NCBI RefSeq assembly: GCF_029784165.1
Contig: NC_073695.1
Coordinates: forward strand, 53,713,967-53,777,966
Direction of reading: 5' to 3'
DNA: 64,000 bases
DNA from: Wyeomyia smithii
Lineage: Eukaryota; Arthropoda; Insecta; Diptera; Culicidae
Shown here piece by piece: positions 12,442 through 23,621 of this stretch. A program made the translations under genes and the position numbers. The first letter of the stretch is position 1. Each line of letters begins with the position of its first letter. The notes beneath the pieces were generated by a model. It was not told where the DNA came from and made no database searches. It saw nothing but the letters and a program-made list of their open reading frames with translations.

Positions 12442-12830
12442 CGCGCTAAATCTAGCGCACTAGCGCCGACAGAACACGTACCTCTTTACTTCTCCTTTCA
12501 GCAGGGTTGGTTGTCCGAACGGTCGAAGCTGCAGCCGTTACAGCCAGCAGCACCAATACAGCAGCTCCAAACAGCCACCAGCAGCGAGCCGGGTGTGTGA
12601 TAACTCAGCACAGCGACACAACTCGCTGTCAACTGTTGGCTTCTTCTTTTTCCTCCTTTGTGTTGAGATTCTCGTCCACTGCTGTAGCACAAATCACTTA
12701 GCAGCCAAATCGGCTTACGCACCAGCAAACAGCCACGATGCGAAACAGTTACACAAAGGCGGGCGACCTTGAACCTTCACTCGACCAGGCAAACGATGCC
12801 AACACTTGCTCGCGCGTCTTTTGTTTTATA
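12442..12830 (-). promoter_or_regulatory. Probable 5' UTR with internal promoter of the I-type element
   Basis: GC-richer, CAG-rich sequence upstream (minus sense) of the ORF1 start, ending where AT-rich DNA begins. I-type elements carry internal promoters in the 5' UTR; its presence suggests little 5' truncation. The promoter motifs themselves are not recognised. Confidence 0.4.
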
Positions 12831-12839
12831 TTCTATCGA

Positions 12840-13699
12840 AGCGATCACCAAACACATCCGATACTGATGCGTGTTCGGCACAGAATGATTTTCTGAAATT
12901 TTGAAAGAAGTGTTTTTTTTTGTGTTTTTGGTATATTTCAGTTTGAATATAAACATAGATATCATCTAAAAATACAATTGCTATGTATTTATTGCATAGA
13001 ATAAACGATCCAGTACTCTGATACTCTATCCAACCTATTTGCAGTCTTCAGCAAAGTTTCTCAGTGTAATGAGAACTGCTACTTGACGTTCAGTTTAGTT
13101 CGCGATTTGTAATAGTTTTGTGATTCGAAACAATAAAATCACCAAAGAATCCTAAAACTATTACCAAAAACGCAAAACTCAAACAAATTCATCAAAAACC
13201 CGTAAATTTCAAAAAAAAAATGAGACAGAAAATTTGTTTCTTCTACGAAGTTACATAAAATTTTTACGTGCCTGTTAAAAATAACCCTTGCATGCCTAGT
13301 GCAGTTTTACATACTTTTAGAAAAACTCTTCTAACTCAGTTAAACCTCAACCAAATTTTATCAAACAAGTTCAAAACAACAAAAAATTATACTGAATTTA
13401 CTTAAAGTAAATTTAATTAGGGGTAAATTATGATAAATTTGGAGAAATGAATAAAGTTTGATAAAAGTTCAAAAATAAATATAATTTTCAACAATGATTA
13501 TTCTATACCCTCAATGTAATACTGATAATTTTGCAAGATATTACAAAAATTTTAATTCCAGAGCTTGCTTTTTACCTTTTGCAACAAACCGCATTAAAAT
13601 CGGTCTAACGATGATAAAATAAGAGCAAATTTAGTAAATTTAATCTAGTGAATCAAAATAAATAGAATTTAACCTGAATTATTATTGTTGTTGTTTCCA
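12840..13699. other. No gene recognised
   Basis: AT-rich DNA between two retrotransposons, with A-runs near 13,213 and no coding signal. Confidence 0.45.
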
Positions 13700-13775
13700 A
13701 ACTAGCTGTGATTGATATTTTTCAGTTCAGAAGTCATCATTTATCTTGGATATATAAAAAAATAGTACATTTCCA

Positions 13776-14910
13776 ATGGAATGTACGGTATTTAAGGGTG
13801 ATCAATTTCACCCCTATTATAATGTATTCCGGCACGACCGGAATTTGTCTATCAGTCAAAAAAAGTCAGGCGGTGGAGTCCTCATTGCCATTAATACAGA
13901 CTTTACTTCTGAAGAAATAATATCCGACAAATATAAAGAATTTGGCCCATACATGGCCAAAGCATTTATTGCTGGTGAAGAACATATCTTCTGTTCCGTG
14001 TACTTTCCACCGGTACATGCTCATAAACATTCATATGAATTATTTTTCAAAACTTTAGAATCTATTATTTTTTTTTTTTTATTCTCGCTTATTTTCCGTC
14101 GGCCTAGTTCCGCCACTGTTGTGGCCAATCACCGACGCTCAGGGAGACGACTCCACACCCAGGACCCCAACTCACGACCCGTTTATTAACGGACCGGCGC
14201 CAACGGCTTCACTTCCTCATGCGATGGAAGGCGTGAGCCCAGAGATTTTTCGCCTCAGAAAATCTCCCGGTGTCGGCTAGGATTGAATCTAGACCTATTC
14301 TATTATGTCTAACATGAAACCAGAAGTAAAACTGCATGTCTATGGCGACTTCAACCAACGTAATGCAGACTTTATTGTAGACATTGGAAATGAATCTATC
14401 TTACTCCTAGTCGTAGGCGAAAACGAAACACTGCAGTATCTTTTTGGCAAATCCCCAGAACTCGGTCTATATCAAATCAATCATGTCAAAAACAAACAAA
14501 ATGCATATTTAGACCTATTATTCACAAACTGCACTGAAGACTTCTGTGTAGATGCATCATTGACTCCCATTTGGAAAAATGAAGCATTTCACACAGCAAT
14601 TGAATATTCAATAGTAATGAATAACACTTCGTACCCTAGTGACTGCGAGTACGAGGATGTACCGGAATACTACAAAACTGACTTCGAACAAGTCAAACGT
14701 AGACTACGCATAATAAATTGGCGTAGTTTAATTTGTAAAGAAGGAAATGTAAACGAAGAAGTACCAAAACTTTATGAATTAATTAATCAAATTATATCAG
14801 AAAATGTACCACTAAAAAAATAAGACGTACGAGCACCAACAAATATCCAGTGTGGTTCAATCCACAATTGAAGAACCTTAAAAATCGAAAACAAAAAGCA
14901 CATAAAATAT
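13776..14910 (+). pseudogene. Jockey-type endonuclease with SINE inside
   Basis: The frame before the SINE shows KSGGGVLIAINTDF and HIFCSVYFPP; after it come HVYGDFNQRNADFI and AYLDLLFTNC, which match the middle and end of an AP-like endonuclease. The frame 14,305-14,820 ends at a stop. Readable sequence (KYPVWFNPQLKNLKNRKQKA) then runs on in a shifted frame to 14,918, where the tandem-repeat element enters. The N-terminal catalytic part is missing. Confidence 0.8.
14069..14298 (-). mobile_element. tRNA-derived SINE with 8-bp target duplication
   Basis: A 230-bp insertion flanked by TCTATTAT at 14,061-14,068 and 14,299-14,306. It opens with a T-run, so the element reads on the minus strand with a poly-A tail, and its minus-strand head contains a box-B-like GATTCAATCC. 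Removing the insert and one duplication restores the open frame across LESI-MSNM of the host endonuclease. Size and build are like mosquito Feilai SINEs, but the family name is a guess. Confidence 0.8.
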
Positions 14911-15044
14911 ACAAAAAAGTAGGAGGGTGGTATTCAAGACACGACCGCATGACGTTGACTACCGTATTCTTATAAAAAAAAATATTCCATTGAAGCAAAT
15001 AGTAGAGGGAATTGCAACGCTTCTTTTACAAAACTTCTGTAACA

Positions 15045-17400
15045 AAATTTCGAGGCACCAAAAGGTACCAGTTGCCGATTATTCTCATTTACTGGTTAGT
15101 CCGTCCAGAATTCCAGCCATTTTAGTATTTTGCAGTAGCCATTTATTACTAACAGCCACCAGCATAACGGGTGAAACCGGCACGAGATGACCGGTACTAT
15201 TTTGTCTTTCCTCCTTTCAGCTGCTATCACCTAGCGCTGTCGTGAAATTAACATCAACATAAACATGCATTTTTGCAAGGTTTTTTTCCGCTAGCAGCAG
15301 CAATTGTAAAAAATAAAATTCAACTAACCGCTTCTATTATAAAACTGCAAGGCACCAAAAGGTGCCAGTTGCCGATTTCTTGTTTACTGGTTTCCGTCCA
15401 GAATTCCAGCCATTTTAGTATTTTGCAGTAGCCACCAGCATCACGGGTCAAACCGGCACGAGATGACCGTTACTATTTTGTTTTTCCTCCTTTTAGCTGC
15501 TAACACCGAGCGTCCGTATGTATCCGGTACGGTTTAGTAGTGAAACTGATGGGGTGAAATATTCGAACGATACGTTTTATACCAAGGCTTCGTCAGATAA
15601 TTCGAAAAAAGGAGGGGCTATAAAGAGACAAATGTTTCTTGAAAGCTGCGCCGGCCGCTGTCGTAATATTAACACCAACACAAACATGCATTTTTGCAAG
15701 GTTTTTTCCGCTAGCAGCAGCATTTGGTAAAACAGAAAATTCAATTAGCCGCTTCTGTACCAAAATTTCGAGGCACCAATAGGTGCCAGTTGCCGATTAT
15801 AGTTTCCTGGTTAGTCCGTCCAGAATTCCAGCCATTTAAGTGTTTTGCAGTAGCCATTTACTACTAAAGCCACCAGCATAACGGGTGAAACCGGCACGAG
15901 ATGACCGGTACTATTTTGTCTTTCCTCCTTTCAGCTGCTAACACCTAGCGCTGTCGTGAAATTAACATCAACATAAACATGCATTTTTGCAAGGTTTTTT
16001 TCCGCTAGCAGCAGCAATTGTAAAACATAAAATTCAACTAACCGCTTCTATTATAAAACTGCGAGGCACCAAAAGGTGCCAGTTGCCGATTTCTTGTTTA
16101 CTGGTTTCCGTCCAGAATTCCAGCCGTTTTAGCATTTTGCAGTAGCCACCAGCATCACGGGTCAAACCGGCACGAGATGACCGTTACTATTTTGTTTTTC
16201 CTCCTTTTAGCTGCTAACACCGAGCGTCCGTATGTATCCGGTACGGTTTAGTAGTGAAACTGATGGGGTGAAATGTTCGAACGATACGTTTTATACCAAG
16301 GCTTCGTCAGATAATTAGAAAGAAGGCGGGGCTACATAGATGATGGAATGGTAGAGACAAATGTTTCTTGAAAGCTGCGCCGGCCGCTGTCGTAATATTA
16401 ACACCAACACAAACATGCATTTTTGCAAGGTTTTTTTTCCGCTAGCAGCAGCATTTGTTAAAACAGAAAATTCAATTAGCCGCTTCTGTACCAAAATTTC
16501 GATTTGCCGATTATAGATTTGCCGATTATAGTTTCCTGGTTAGTCCGTCCAGAATTCCAGCCATTTAAGTGTTTTGCAGTATCCATTTACTACTAAAGCC
16601 ACCAGCATAACGGGTGAAACCGGCACGAGATGACCGGTACTATTTTGTCTTTCCTCCTTTCAGCTGCTAACACCTAGCGCTGTCGTGAAATTAACATCAA
16701 CATAAACATGCATTTTTGGAAGGTTTTTCTCCGCTAACAGCAGCAATTGTAAAACATAAAATTCAACTAACCGCTTCTATTATAAAACTGCGAGGCACCA
16801 AAAGGTGCCAGTTGCCGATTTCTTGTTTACTGGTTTCCGTTAAGAATTCCAGCCATTTTAGTATTTTGCAGTAGCCACCAGCATTACGGGTGAAACCGGC
16901 ACGAGATGACCGGTACTATTTTGTTTTTCCTCCTTTCAGCTGCTAACACCGAGCGTCCGTATGTATCCGGTACGGTTTAATAATGAAGCTGATGAAGTGA
17001 AATGTTCGAACGATACGTTTTATACCAAGGCTTCGTCAGAAAATTAGAAAAAGGGAGGGGCTACATAAATGATGGAATGGTAGAGACAAATGTTTCTTGA
17101 AAGCTGCGCCGGCCGCTGTCGTAATATTAACACCAACACAAACATGCATTCTTGCAAGGTTTTTTTCCGCTAGCAGCAGCATTTGGTAAAACAGAAAATT
17201 CAACTAGCCGCTTCTGTACCAAAATTTCGAGGCACCAAAAGGTGCCAGTTGCCGATTATAGTTTCCTGGTTAGTCCGTCCAGAATTCCAGCCATTTAGGT
17301 GTTTTGCAGTAGCCATTTACTACTAAAGCCACCAGCATTACGGGTGAAACCGGCACGAGATGAGCGGTACTCTTTTGTATTTCCTCCTTTCAGCTGCTAT
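15045..17400. repeat. Two-unit higher-order tandem array
   Basis: The palindromic core GGCACCAAAAGGTGCC recurs near 15,053 (one base changed), 15,351, 15,770 (one base changed), 16,061, 16,791 and 17,228, with a damaged copy near 16,500. Spacing alternates between about 293 and 420-437 bases, giving a repeat of about 725 bases made of a short and a long unit. Each unit shares TCCAGAATTCCAGCC, CGGCACGAGATGACCGG and a CTCCTTTCAGCTGCTA stretch; long units add a GTATAAAACG (minus strand) box. Confidence 0.85.
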
Positions 17401-17647
17401 CACCTAGCGTCCGCATGTCACTGGTGCGGTTTTGGAAACAGAATGATGGGGCGCCGGCCGCTGTCGTAATATTAACACCAACAAAAAGATGCATATTTGC
17501 AAGGTTTTTTCCGCTAGCAGCAGCATAAACATCGGAAACAGAAAATGACAACAACAATAACAACAAAGTCAGATCGATTGTATCCGTTAGTGTCGACTGT
17601 GCTTGGGAAGAGAGGTAGTGATTGGATGCGCGGTATGATTTAGACAA
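17390..17647 (-). other. Shared end-module ORF (not taken as a gene)
   Basis: The last non-repetitive part of the element carries an 85-codon minus-strand frame with a Leu-run (LTLLLLLLSFSVSDVYAAA) that looks like a signal peptide. The second element copy holds the same frame at 38,713-38,922 with few differences. The Leu-run comes from a CAA/TTG-type microsatellite, so a chance frame is more likely than a secreted protein. Confidence 0.3.
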
Positions 17648-17888
17648 TCGATCTTAATTACCAATTTTTCAATAGTGTATTTCAAACAGTAGTTTGTTTT
17701 TGTTACATAAATTTAACCGTAAAAGAATTTCTGATCGATTGATGCCAAAACCTCGAAAACCTGATTATAGATGACTGCAAAATAAGCGCTCAAAACCTGA
17801 CCACTTTTCTCTGGTTTTCCCTGGTTGAATTACTAGATTTTCAAATTCAGGGGCCTAACTTCGATATAGACGTTAGTCAACGTCAAAA

Positions 17889-19258
17889 GACAACAATAGC
17901 GAAAATCTTCAAAATTACCAAGAAATTTGCTGTCAACTTGACGCAGCCATTAAAACTGCACATGAAGAACATAACCGTAAAATCGAACATCAAATCAAAT
18001 CTTGCTCTAAGAACTTCTTCAATTACGTAAAAACCAAACTAAAAAGTAACAACTTCCCATCACGAATGCATCTTGACAATAATGTAGGATGCCCTAGTAA
18101 TTAAATATGTAGTCTTTTTGCCACTTTTTTCAAGAAATATACACCACATTTGGAGAAACAGACCGCGACCGCGAATATTTCTCGTATTTTCCTGTATATT
18201 CGAATTCTTTATCTGTCAATCAAATATCTGAATTCGAAATTAAGAACGCACTTAAAAATTTAGAGGCTACGAAAGGACCTGAACCTGACAGAATAGCTCC
18301 AATTTTTCTCAAAAACTTGGCAGAAGAACTATCTACACCTTTACTTTACCTCTTTAATATGTCTCTGAAGAATGGAATTTTTCCAGAACTTTGGAAAATC
18401 TCATATTTAGTGACAATTTTCAAATCTGGCGCGAAATCTGACATTCGTAATTATCGTGGAATTGCCATTATTTCATGCATTCCAAAATTATTTGAATCAA
18501 TAATTAATGAAAAAATCTTTCAGCAAGTAAAAAACCAAATTACAACTCAACAACACGGCTTTTATAACGGCCGATCAACTACCACAAATCTTTTGGAATT
18601 CATAACTTTCACTTTGACTGTAATGAACAACGACAACCACGTAGAAGCTTTTTCTACGGACTTTAGCAAGGCATTTGACAGAATCGACATACCTTTATGG
18701 CTCTTCAAGCTCGAAAAATACGGACGGTTTTTTGGAATGGCTGCGTCATACTTAACAAAACGAACACAAATAGTCCGCTTTCAAAATTCCTTTTCAAACC
18801 AAATAGAAGTAACTTCCTACCTTCCTAGTAACTAACTATTATACGTGAATGACATATACTTTCTTCTTAAATCAATACATGTGCTTGTATATGCTGACGA
18901 CATGAAGCTCTTTATAGAAATAATCAATGCAGAAGACTTCGAAATGTCCTTTAGCAGAAAAACAGTAACACCACCAACAGACATTTTCCTAGGAAACCAA
19001 CCAGCAGAAAAATGCAAAATCGTAAGGGACCTAGGCGTAGTCTTAGACTCCAAACTTACATTCATAGAACATTATAACACAATAATCAACAAAGCAAATA
19101 GTATGCTGAGCTTTATAAAACGCTACGGCCATAATTTCCAAGACCCATACACAATCGAACTATTATATATTACATACGTCCGACCAATTCTGGAATATTG
19201 TAGCATTGTATGGAATCCCTATATTGTAACACATCAAGAACGCATTGAATCTGTTTGA
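17889..19258 (+). pseudogene. Jockey-type reverse transcriptase, broken
   Basis: Starts in the linker (FFNYVKTKLKSNNFP) and has stops near 18,105 and 18,835. The RT is recognised by FKSGAKSDIRNYRGIAII, HGFYNGRSTTTNLLEF, the first catalytic Asp in STDFSKAFDRID, and the YADD box in VLVYADDMKLF near 18,890. VRDLGVVLDSKLTF and YVRPILEYCSIVWNPY are the usual thumb motifs. The segment between TSYLPSN and YVNDIY is shortened. It ends at a stop at 19,256-19,258, and readable sequence fades within 30 bases. Confidence 0.85.
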
Positions 19259-19499
19259 AAACAATTTCTTTTGTACGCGCGTGTCGGAAAACAAGAAGCA
19301 TCGCGATCACGGCAGTAGATAGTGCTAGTGTTACTAACGTTAACAAGCACGTTTTTATCCATACTTTGTACCTAGTATGTTAATGTAACGGGGGACAACT
19401 GAAAATTTGGAATTTTCATCTACTGCTGTCAAAAAAGGTGGATGAACTTAAAGAATTACTGATTTATTTTTAATGACGATACATTCATCATGAACGTAG

Positions 19500-20110
19500 A
19501 AAAATATTGACCATTTGAGATAGGTCCTTTACCGGCCATCCGACGAAGCTTTCTCATGACGCCAAAACAAGAGCATTGTACGGCCTCCACGTCATTTTTT
19601 TGAATGTATCTCTTGATTCTACCAATCTACTGTTTGCAGTTCGTTGATCTCCAGGTATTTTTGTACCAAAGGAACTCAAATTACCAAAGAAATCTTCGAT
19701 TGGACAACACGGAGGCAGATTCGTTGGGTTGCGTATTTGGGGTACAAATTGAGTCGAGTGCTTGTTCAAATAAGTTCAGGTTTTTTTCCGTTATGTGATG
19801 ATATAGAACATCTGTCTTGAACACATACCTTTCATCAGTATGGTGTTTTCGAAAAAATGGAAAATTTAGATTCCAAACATTCGTTCTGGTATACTTTTTG
19901 ATTTATAGCCAAATCACTAGGCTTGAACCAGGGTTTTGACAAAAAGTAAAGAGTCCTTTTCTGTTCACTACTCTGGCCGGTCTTCCACTATCTTTTAAAC
20001 CGGAAGATTTTCGATTTCCATATGGTTTACCGTGAACTTTTTGTCGAAATTGTTGTGCAATGTACAATGCGCTTACGGAATGCTCCTTATTTCGACGCCA
20101 TTTTCAACAG
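19500..20110 (-). pseudogene. Tc1-like (IS630 superfamily) transposase remnant
   Basis: On the minus strand, from 20,110 downward, frames with many stops read a helix-turn-helix/linker-like part (SSGLKDSGRPARVV), then NQKVYQNECLESK, then FVPQIRNPTNLPPCCPIEDFF near 19,755-19,690. The NPTNxPxxxPIEDFx motif is characteristic of the C-terminal catalytic part of IS630/Tc1/mariner transposases. The second catalytic region is weakly visible. It is long dead; no terminal repeats were found. Confidence 0.6.
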
Positions 20111-20177
20111 AACTGTGGATGCATAAACAAAACCAAAAATACTAGCATATAGAGGAGAGAGAGAGCTTACATATACA

Positions 20178-20785
20178 TTAGGGTGGAAATGACTGTATTG
20201 AAGAGATTTCATCATCGAATTTCAAAAACCGATCACGTATATTTTGTTCATTGGCCCAAAGAAACATCTATGCAAAATTTCAGCTCAATCGGATAACCGG
20301 GGTGCCTCAAATCGCTTAAACTTGTGATCTTTCGACCCTCGAAAATCTTCCAACCCCCCACTGTACATGAAATTGGAAAAATCGAAATTTTTTTGCCTAA
20401 AACATGACATTGACATTGCGCATTTCGTTTCGAGTAACTCGAACAAAACTAAATGATCGCTGGTGGGCGTTACGTTTCGTTTTTCTTATTTTTTTCGACT
20501 TTGCGGGTTAGATGAGCCAAAGGACAAATGACAATGACAGCTCCTTTTGAGCTTAAAGCAAAACTGGCAGTATGTGACGTACTCGAAAATAGTGAAAATC
20601 GCTCGAATCGAGCTGCGCAATACCCCAGGATCTGGTATTATCTCGAAAAAAAAAATTTTTCGACCTAAAATTTACCTTCTGGACTTGGCCTTCATTTTGT
20701 ATAGATGTTTTTTTTTGGGCCAATACACAAAATGTACATGGTCGATTTTCGAAATTTGACCTGACCCTTTTCGCTGCCACCCTAA
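20178..20785. mobile_element. MITE with 6-bp target duplication
   Basis: A 608-bp segment with terminal inverted repeats TTAGGGTGG / CCACCCTAA, flanked on both sides by TATACA (20,172-20,177 and 20,786-20,791). The interior is AT-rich and non-coding, with stretches such as AATTTCAGCTCAATCGG that are frequent in insect MITEs. The superfamily is uncertain because the short terminal repeat and 6-bp duplication do not fit Tc1 (TA) or hAT (8 bp). Confidence 0.7.
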
Positions 20786-20791
20786 TATACA

Positions 20792-23240
20792 TACTCTAAT
20801 TCCTTTCTGAGCGTGTTTGTTGTGGTGTAATAGAGCCTAAAAAAAATCCCAATTTTCAGTTTTCACCCGTTATAACAAATGTGTGTCAGGCTTGAGAATC
20901 ACCAGGTTTCAAAGCTCACTAGTTGAACAGAAGCGATTGGATGTTACTGTTAGGGCGCTTAAACGCTCTCTTACACACTACATAAAACAGTAAAAACTAG
21001 ACGAAAACTAGCTTCATGTTACTCGAATTAAATACGAAGAATGATTGAATGATACACAGTTTATTTCTTAATCGACTCCTAGTTTGAACGTTCATAAACC
21101 TTATTCATAAACAGTTGTTCAGCTATAGCCCAATGAGAATTACAACTGAAAAGATCCTCAGCTTGTAAACGGCCGTCCGTCCCCTGCCGCGAAAAACCAA
21201 GCCTCGAAACCAGGTGTAATTTGGGGCATCCCACTTACAAGTGTCCTTATTGTTCGGAATAGATGTGTATCTACGCTAAACTTGTAACCTTATATTACAT
21301 CAGCAGCCATACAATTGTGCTTATCACTCTGTAATTTTCCTCTTTTTCTGGGTGGCTTCCAGCCTCACCATGCCACTTCTTTTACTGAGAAGATTCTGAA
21401 ATCTAATTCCACTCCCTTTTCTTGCCATTCACTCGCATTGTTGTGATGGCGTAGGAAGTGAGAAATAGTTGCGACTGTCAAGACATTTTATAGAATCACA
21501 ACACTTTACTTTTCCCACCGGTAGAGGCGCTCAAGTGAAATTTTATTCTCGACTAACCAGTAAAAAATCTTCCAGAGTAACGTAGCATAGCTGTTGTATG
21601 GCTTACTGATCCAAATCAAAGTGAACATCGCTATGCTGCATCAAGTAAACCGAAACTGCACAATAAACGGGGATAAAGATGGCAACGGGGACGATGTCGT
21701 TGATGACGATGGTGATGCTGATGATGCTGCCGATGATTACAGTGCAACAGCATCGACTGGTATGGGAGTAAAGTTTTCCCTTTTTTAAACCGAAGGCGAC
21801 CGTTCTTGACAGCTGCAGGAGCTGATGTGATGCAGGACCGTCCTCCAGAGGGTACAATTGCTGCCGGAAGCGGCAAGGACCGAAAGTCATCGTAAACATA
21901 GATTGTTTCGTAGTTGTTTCCCTGGAAGGGTGTTTTTCGTGCGATTTTGCTTTTCGGCTATTCGTAAATGATGGAGAAAGCTACAAGTGAAAACGCCTTA
22001 CCGGGTACCGGGTGGAACGTAGAAAGTTCACATTGCAGCGCATCTGTTACCCGTTCTTCATTATCTCCGATAGCAGGTGATCAGTTACGTTAGTTTAGCA
22101 TGCTGGCTTGGCTGGTGTTTTCCTATTAAAAGTACTAAAGATTTATTTTTTTACGCCCTGCACTTCCTTTTCAACATTGAACTAAAATTTTCGATAAAAC
22201 AATACTGTTTGCTGGTTTGGCATTTTCGGGAATTCTCCTATTGGAAATTAAAAGCCCAACTAACGACTGTGAAAATAGAAATCAATCGACAAAAAAAATG
22301 TTGCATAGCAAAGTTTGTCTCCTGCGATAACGCAGAAATTGCGTAACAGTAAATGTTCTTTCCATAACATAATCCGCAGGTTATTCACTTAAACTTCATT
22401 CAAGTGTGCCCATACTTCGGTATTTAAATATTGAATAGTTCGGTTTTCGAGCGATGCCGGTGGCATTTCGTAAATGTTACTGTGAATTTACCATATGCAA
22501 GAACTCCCACATACCGCTACGCATAAGCACAATCACGGTAATTTTGGGCACATCAAAATTTCACCAAAGCGCCACCCGTCAATACTTTAGCTACCTGTTC
22601 GGGGACGTGTGCGCGCCGTTTGCTGTTCAATATTTAAATCGGCTCTAAATCCTTTTGCCATCTAATTTCGCTTATTGTCCCTGGCGGGTACGAGCATTAC
22701 AACAGCCGAGCGGCGCGGCTAGCGAACGAGACCCACGGTTTGTTTGGCGAGTATGTTTCCTTCTCACGATATTTTTTTATATTTTCAATTTTGCTGAAAA
22801 TCCTTTCAAGTGCTACGTGAACAGAAATATTCATGCTTGCCAAGTTGGAAAATGCAAATAAGGTTAGTGCACGGAACTGGAAAGTGGGCTGGCAGTTGGT
22901 GTGTTGTTGGTTCACATATCCCGTTACGTACCAACATATACCTACCCTATCTGTGCGGAAAGTTTTGGTTACTAGCAGCAGCAGCAGGGGGAATTATTGG
23001 GTGAATGGTTAACATTCAACAGTAGCTTTGTGTAATGATAGCAGGTGGCGAGCGGAACGCGCGACGGTTTGGTAAATATTTCCGTTTCCGATAATCTGTT
23101 GCTCATAAAGTATCATGCTCACGAGTTTTCGTAATTGTGCTAATTGTAATTACCTTGTAGTAAATGTTATTGTTCTCAATGTGATCAGTATCACTTTCAA
23201 AATATTATTTTTTTTCATTTGGCAGATGGAAACTATGACC
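20792..23240. other. No gene recognised
   Basis: About 2.4 kb without a supportable gene. It contains a GAT-rich microsatellite (about 21,665-21,745) which produces an Asp-rich chance frame, and GC-richer patches near 22,600-22,740 and 22,980 (CAG repeat). Confidence 0.4.
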
Positions 23241-23248
23241 AGGCATGT

Positions 23249-23462
23249 CAGGCCCGGATTTGAGGGGGGGGGGGGGCAAAGGGGGCAAATGCCCCGGGCT
23301 TTTCGACACGAGGGGCCCCTCTAGTCCTGGGTCAGAGGTGGAGACAGAGTGGAGACCTTTTTTGCTCGTCACCTTCCAGGGAATAGTAAAATCATTTCAA
23401 ATAATTTTTTTTAAGGACAAAGGGCCCCACGAACATTTCTGCCCCATCTAAATCCGGCCCTG
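23249..23462. mobile_element. hAT-type MITE with 8-bp target duplication
   Basis: A 214-bp element flanked by AGGCATGT on both sides (23,241-23,248 and 23,463-23,470). The ends are inverted repeats, CAGGCCCGGATTT and AAATCCGGCCCTG. The 8-bp duplication and CAGG(G/C)CCGGATTT ends are diagnostic of hAT elements. The inside holds a long G-run and no coding sequence, so it depends on a transposase elsewhere. Confidence 0.88.
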
Positions 23463-23621
23463 AGGCATGTGTAAACCTTCTTGTAACGAGGTTATAATTT
23501 GAACGTTTTATCACAAAACTAAGCGCGATTTACACGCTAAACACGACATAGACTGGAAAGTCTAAGGTCTGCTAATGAACAAACATTAGTTTTGATGAAA
23601 AGAAAACTATTTTATACTTTG

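Larger units (their letters stand above)
7090..12830 (-). mobile_element. Nearly full-length I-type non-LTR retrotransposon
   Basis: Read on the minus strand it has, in order, a probable 5' UTR (12,442-12,830), a gag-like ORF1 with three CCHC knuckles, then ORF2 with an apurinic-type endonuclease, reverse transcriptase, RNase H and a C-terminal Cys/His motif. RNase H downstream of the RT places it in the I superfamily (I or LOA-like), since Jockey and RTE elements normally lack it. Both ORFs are broken by frameshifts, and one break is a 126-bp duplication. The length of about 5.7 kb suggests an almost complete, fairly young copy. The exact ends and target duplication were not found. Confidence 0.85.
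14919..17884 (+). mobile_element. Tandem-repeat-bearing non-autonomous element, copy 1
   Basis: The left end starts GTAGGAGGGTGGTATTC after six A's; the right end finishes TTAGTCAACGTC followed by four A's. The same two ends bound 37,491-39,159. In this copy the flanking retrotransposon frame (AHKIYKK then DNNSENLQNY) rejoins if the insert plus AAAA is removed, which proves an insertion of this exact extent. A 15-base motif GACGTTGACTA(C/A)CGT lies 32 bases inside the left end and, inverted, at the right end. No transposase is encoded. The middle is a higher-order tandem array. Confidence 0.82.
13700..19290 (+). mobile_element. Jockey-type non-LTR retrotransposon, interrupted twice
   Basis: The endonuclease (13,776-14,910) and reverse transcriptase (17,889-19,258) of one element lie on the same strand, separated by a 2.97-kb insertion. 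A SINE sits inside the endonuclease. Removing each insert with one copy of its target duplication rejoins the reading frame exactly. The copy is 5'-truncated within the endonuclease and fades after about 19,285. It has no RNase H, which fits the Jockey group. Confidence 0.82.

Noticed and set aside
15045..17400. CRISPR array
   Set aside because: Repeat units are hundreds of bases long, with no short regular repeat-spacer pattern, and the DNA is eukaryotic.
21594..21899. Acidic and His-rich frames
   Set aside because: Products of a GAT-type microsatellite read on both strands.
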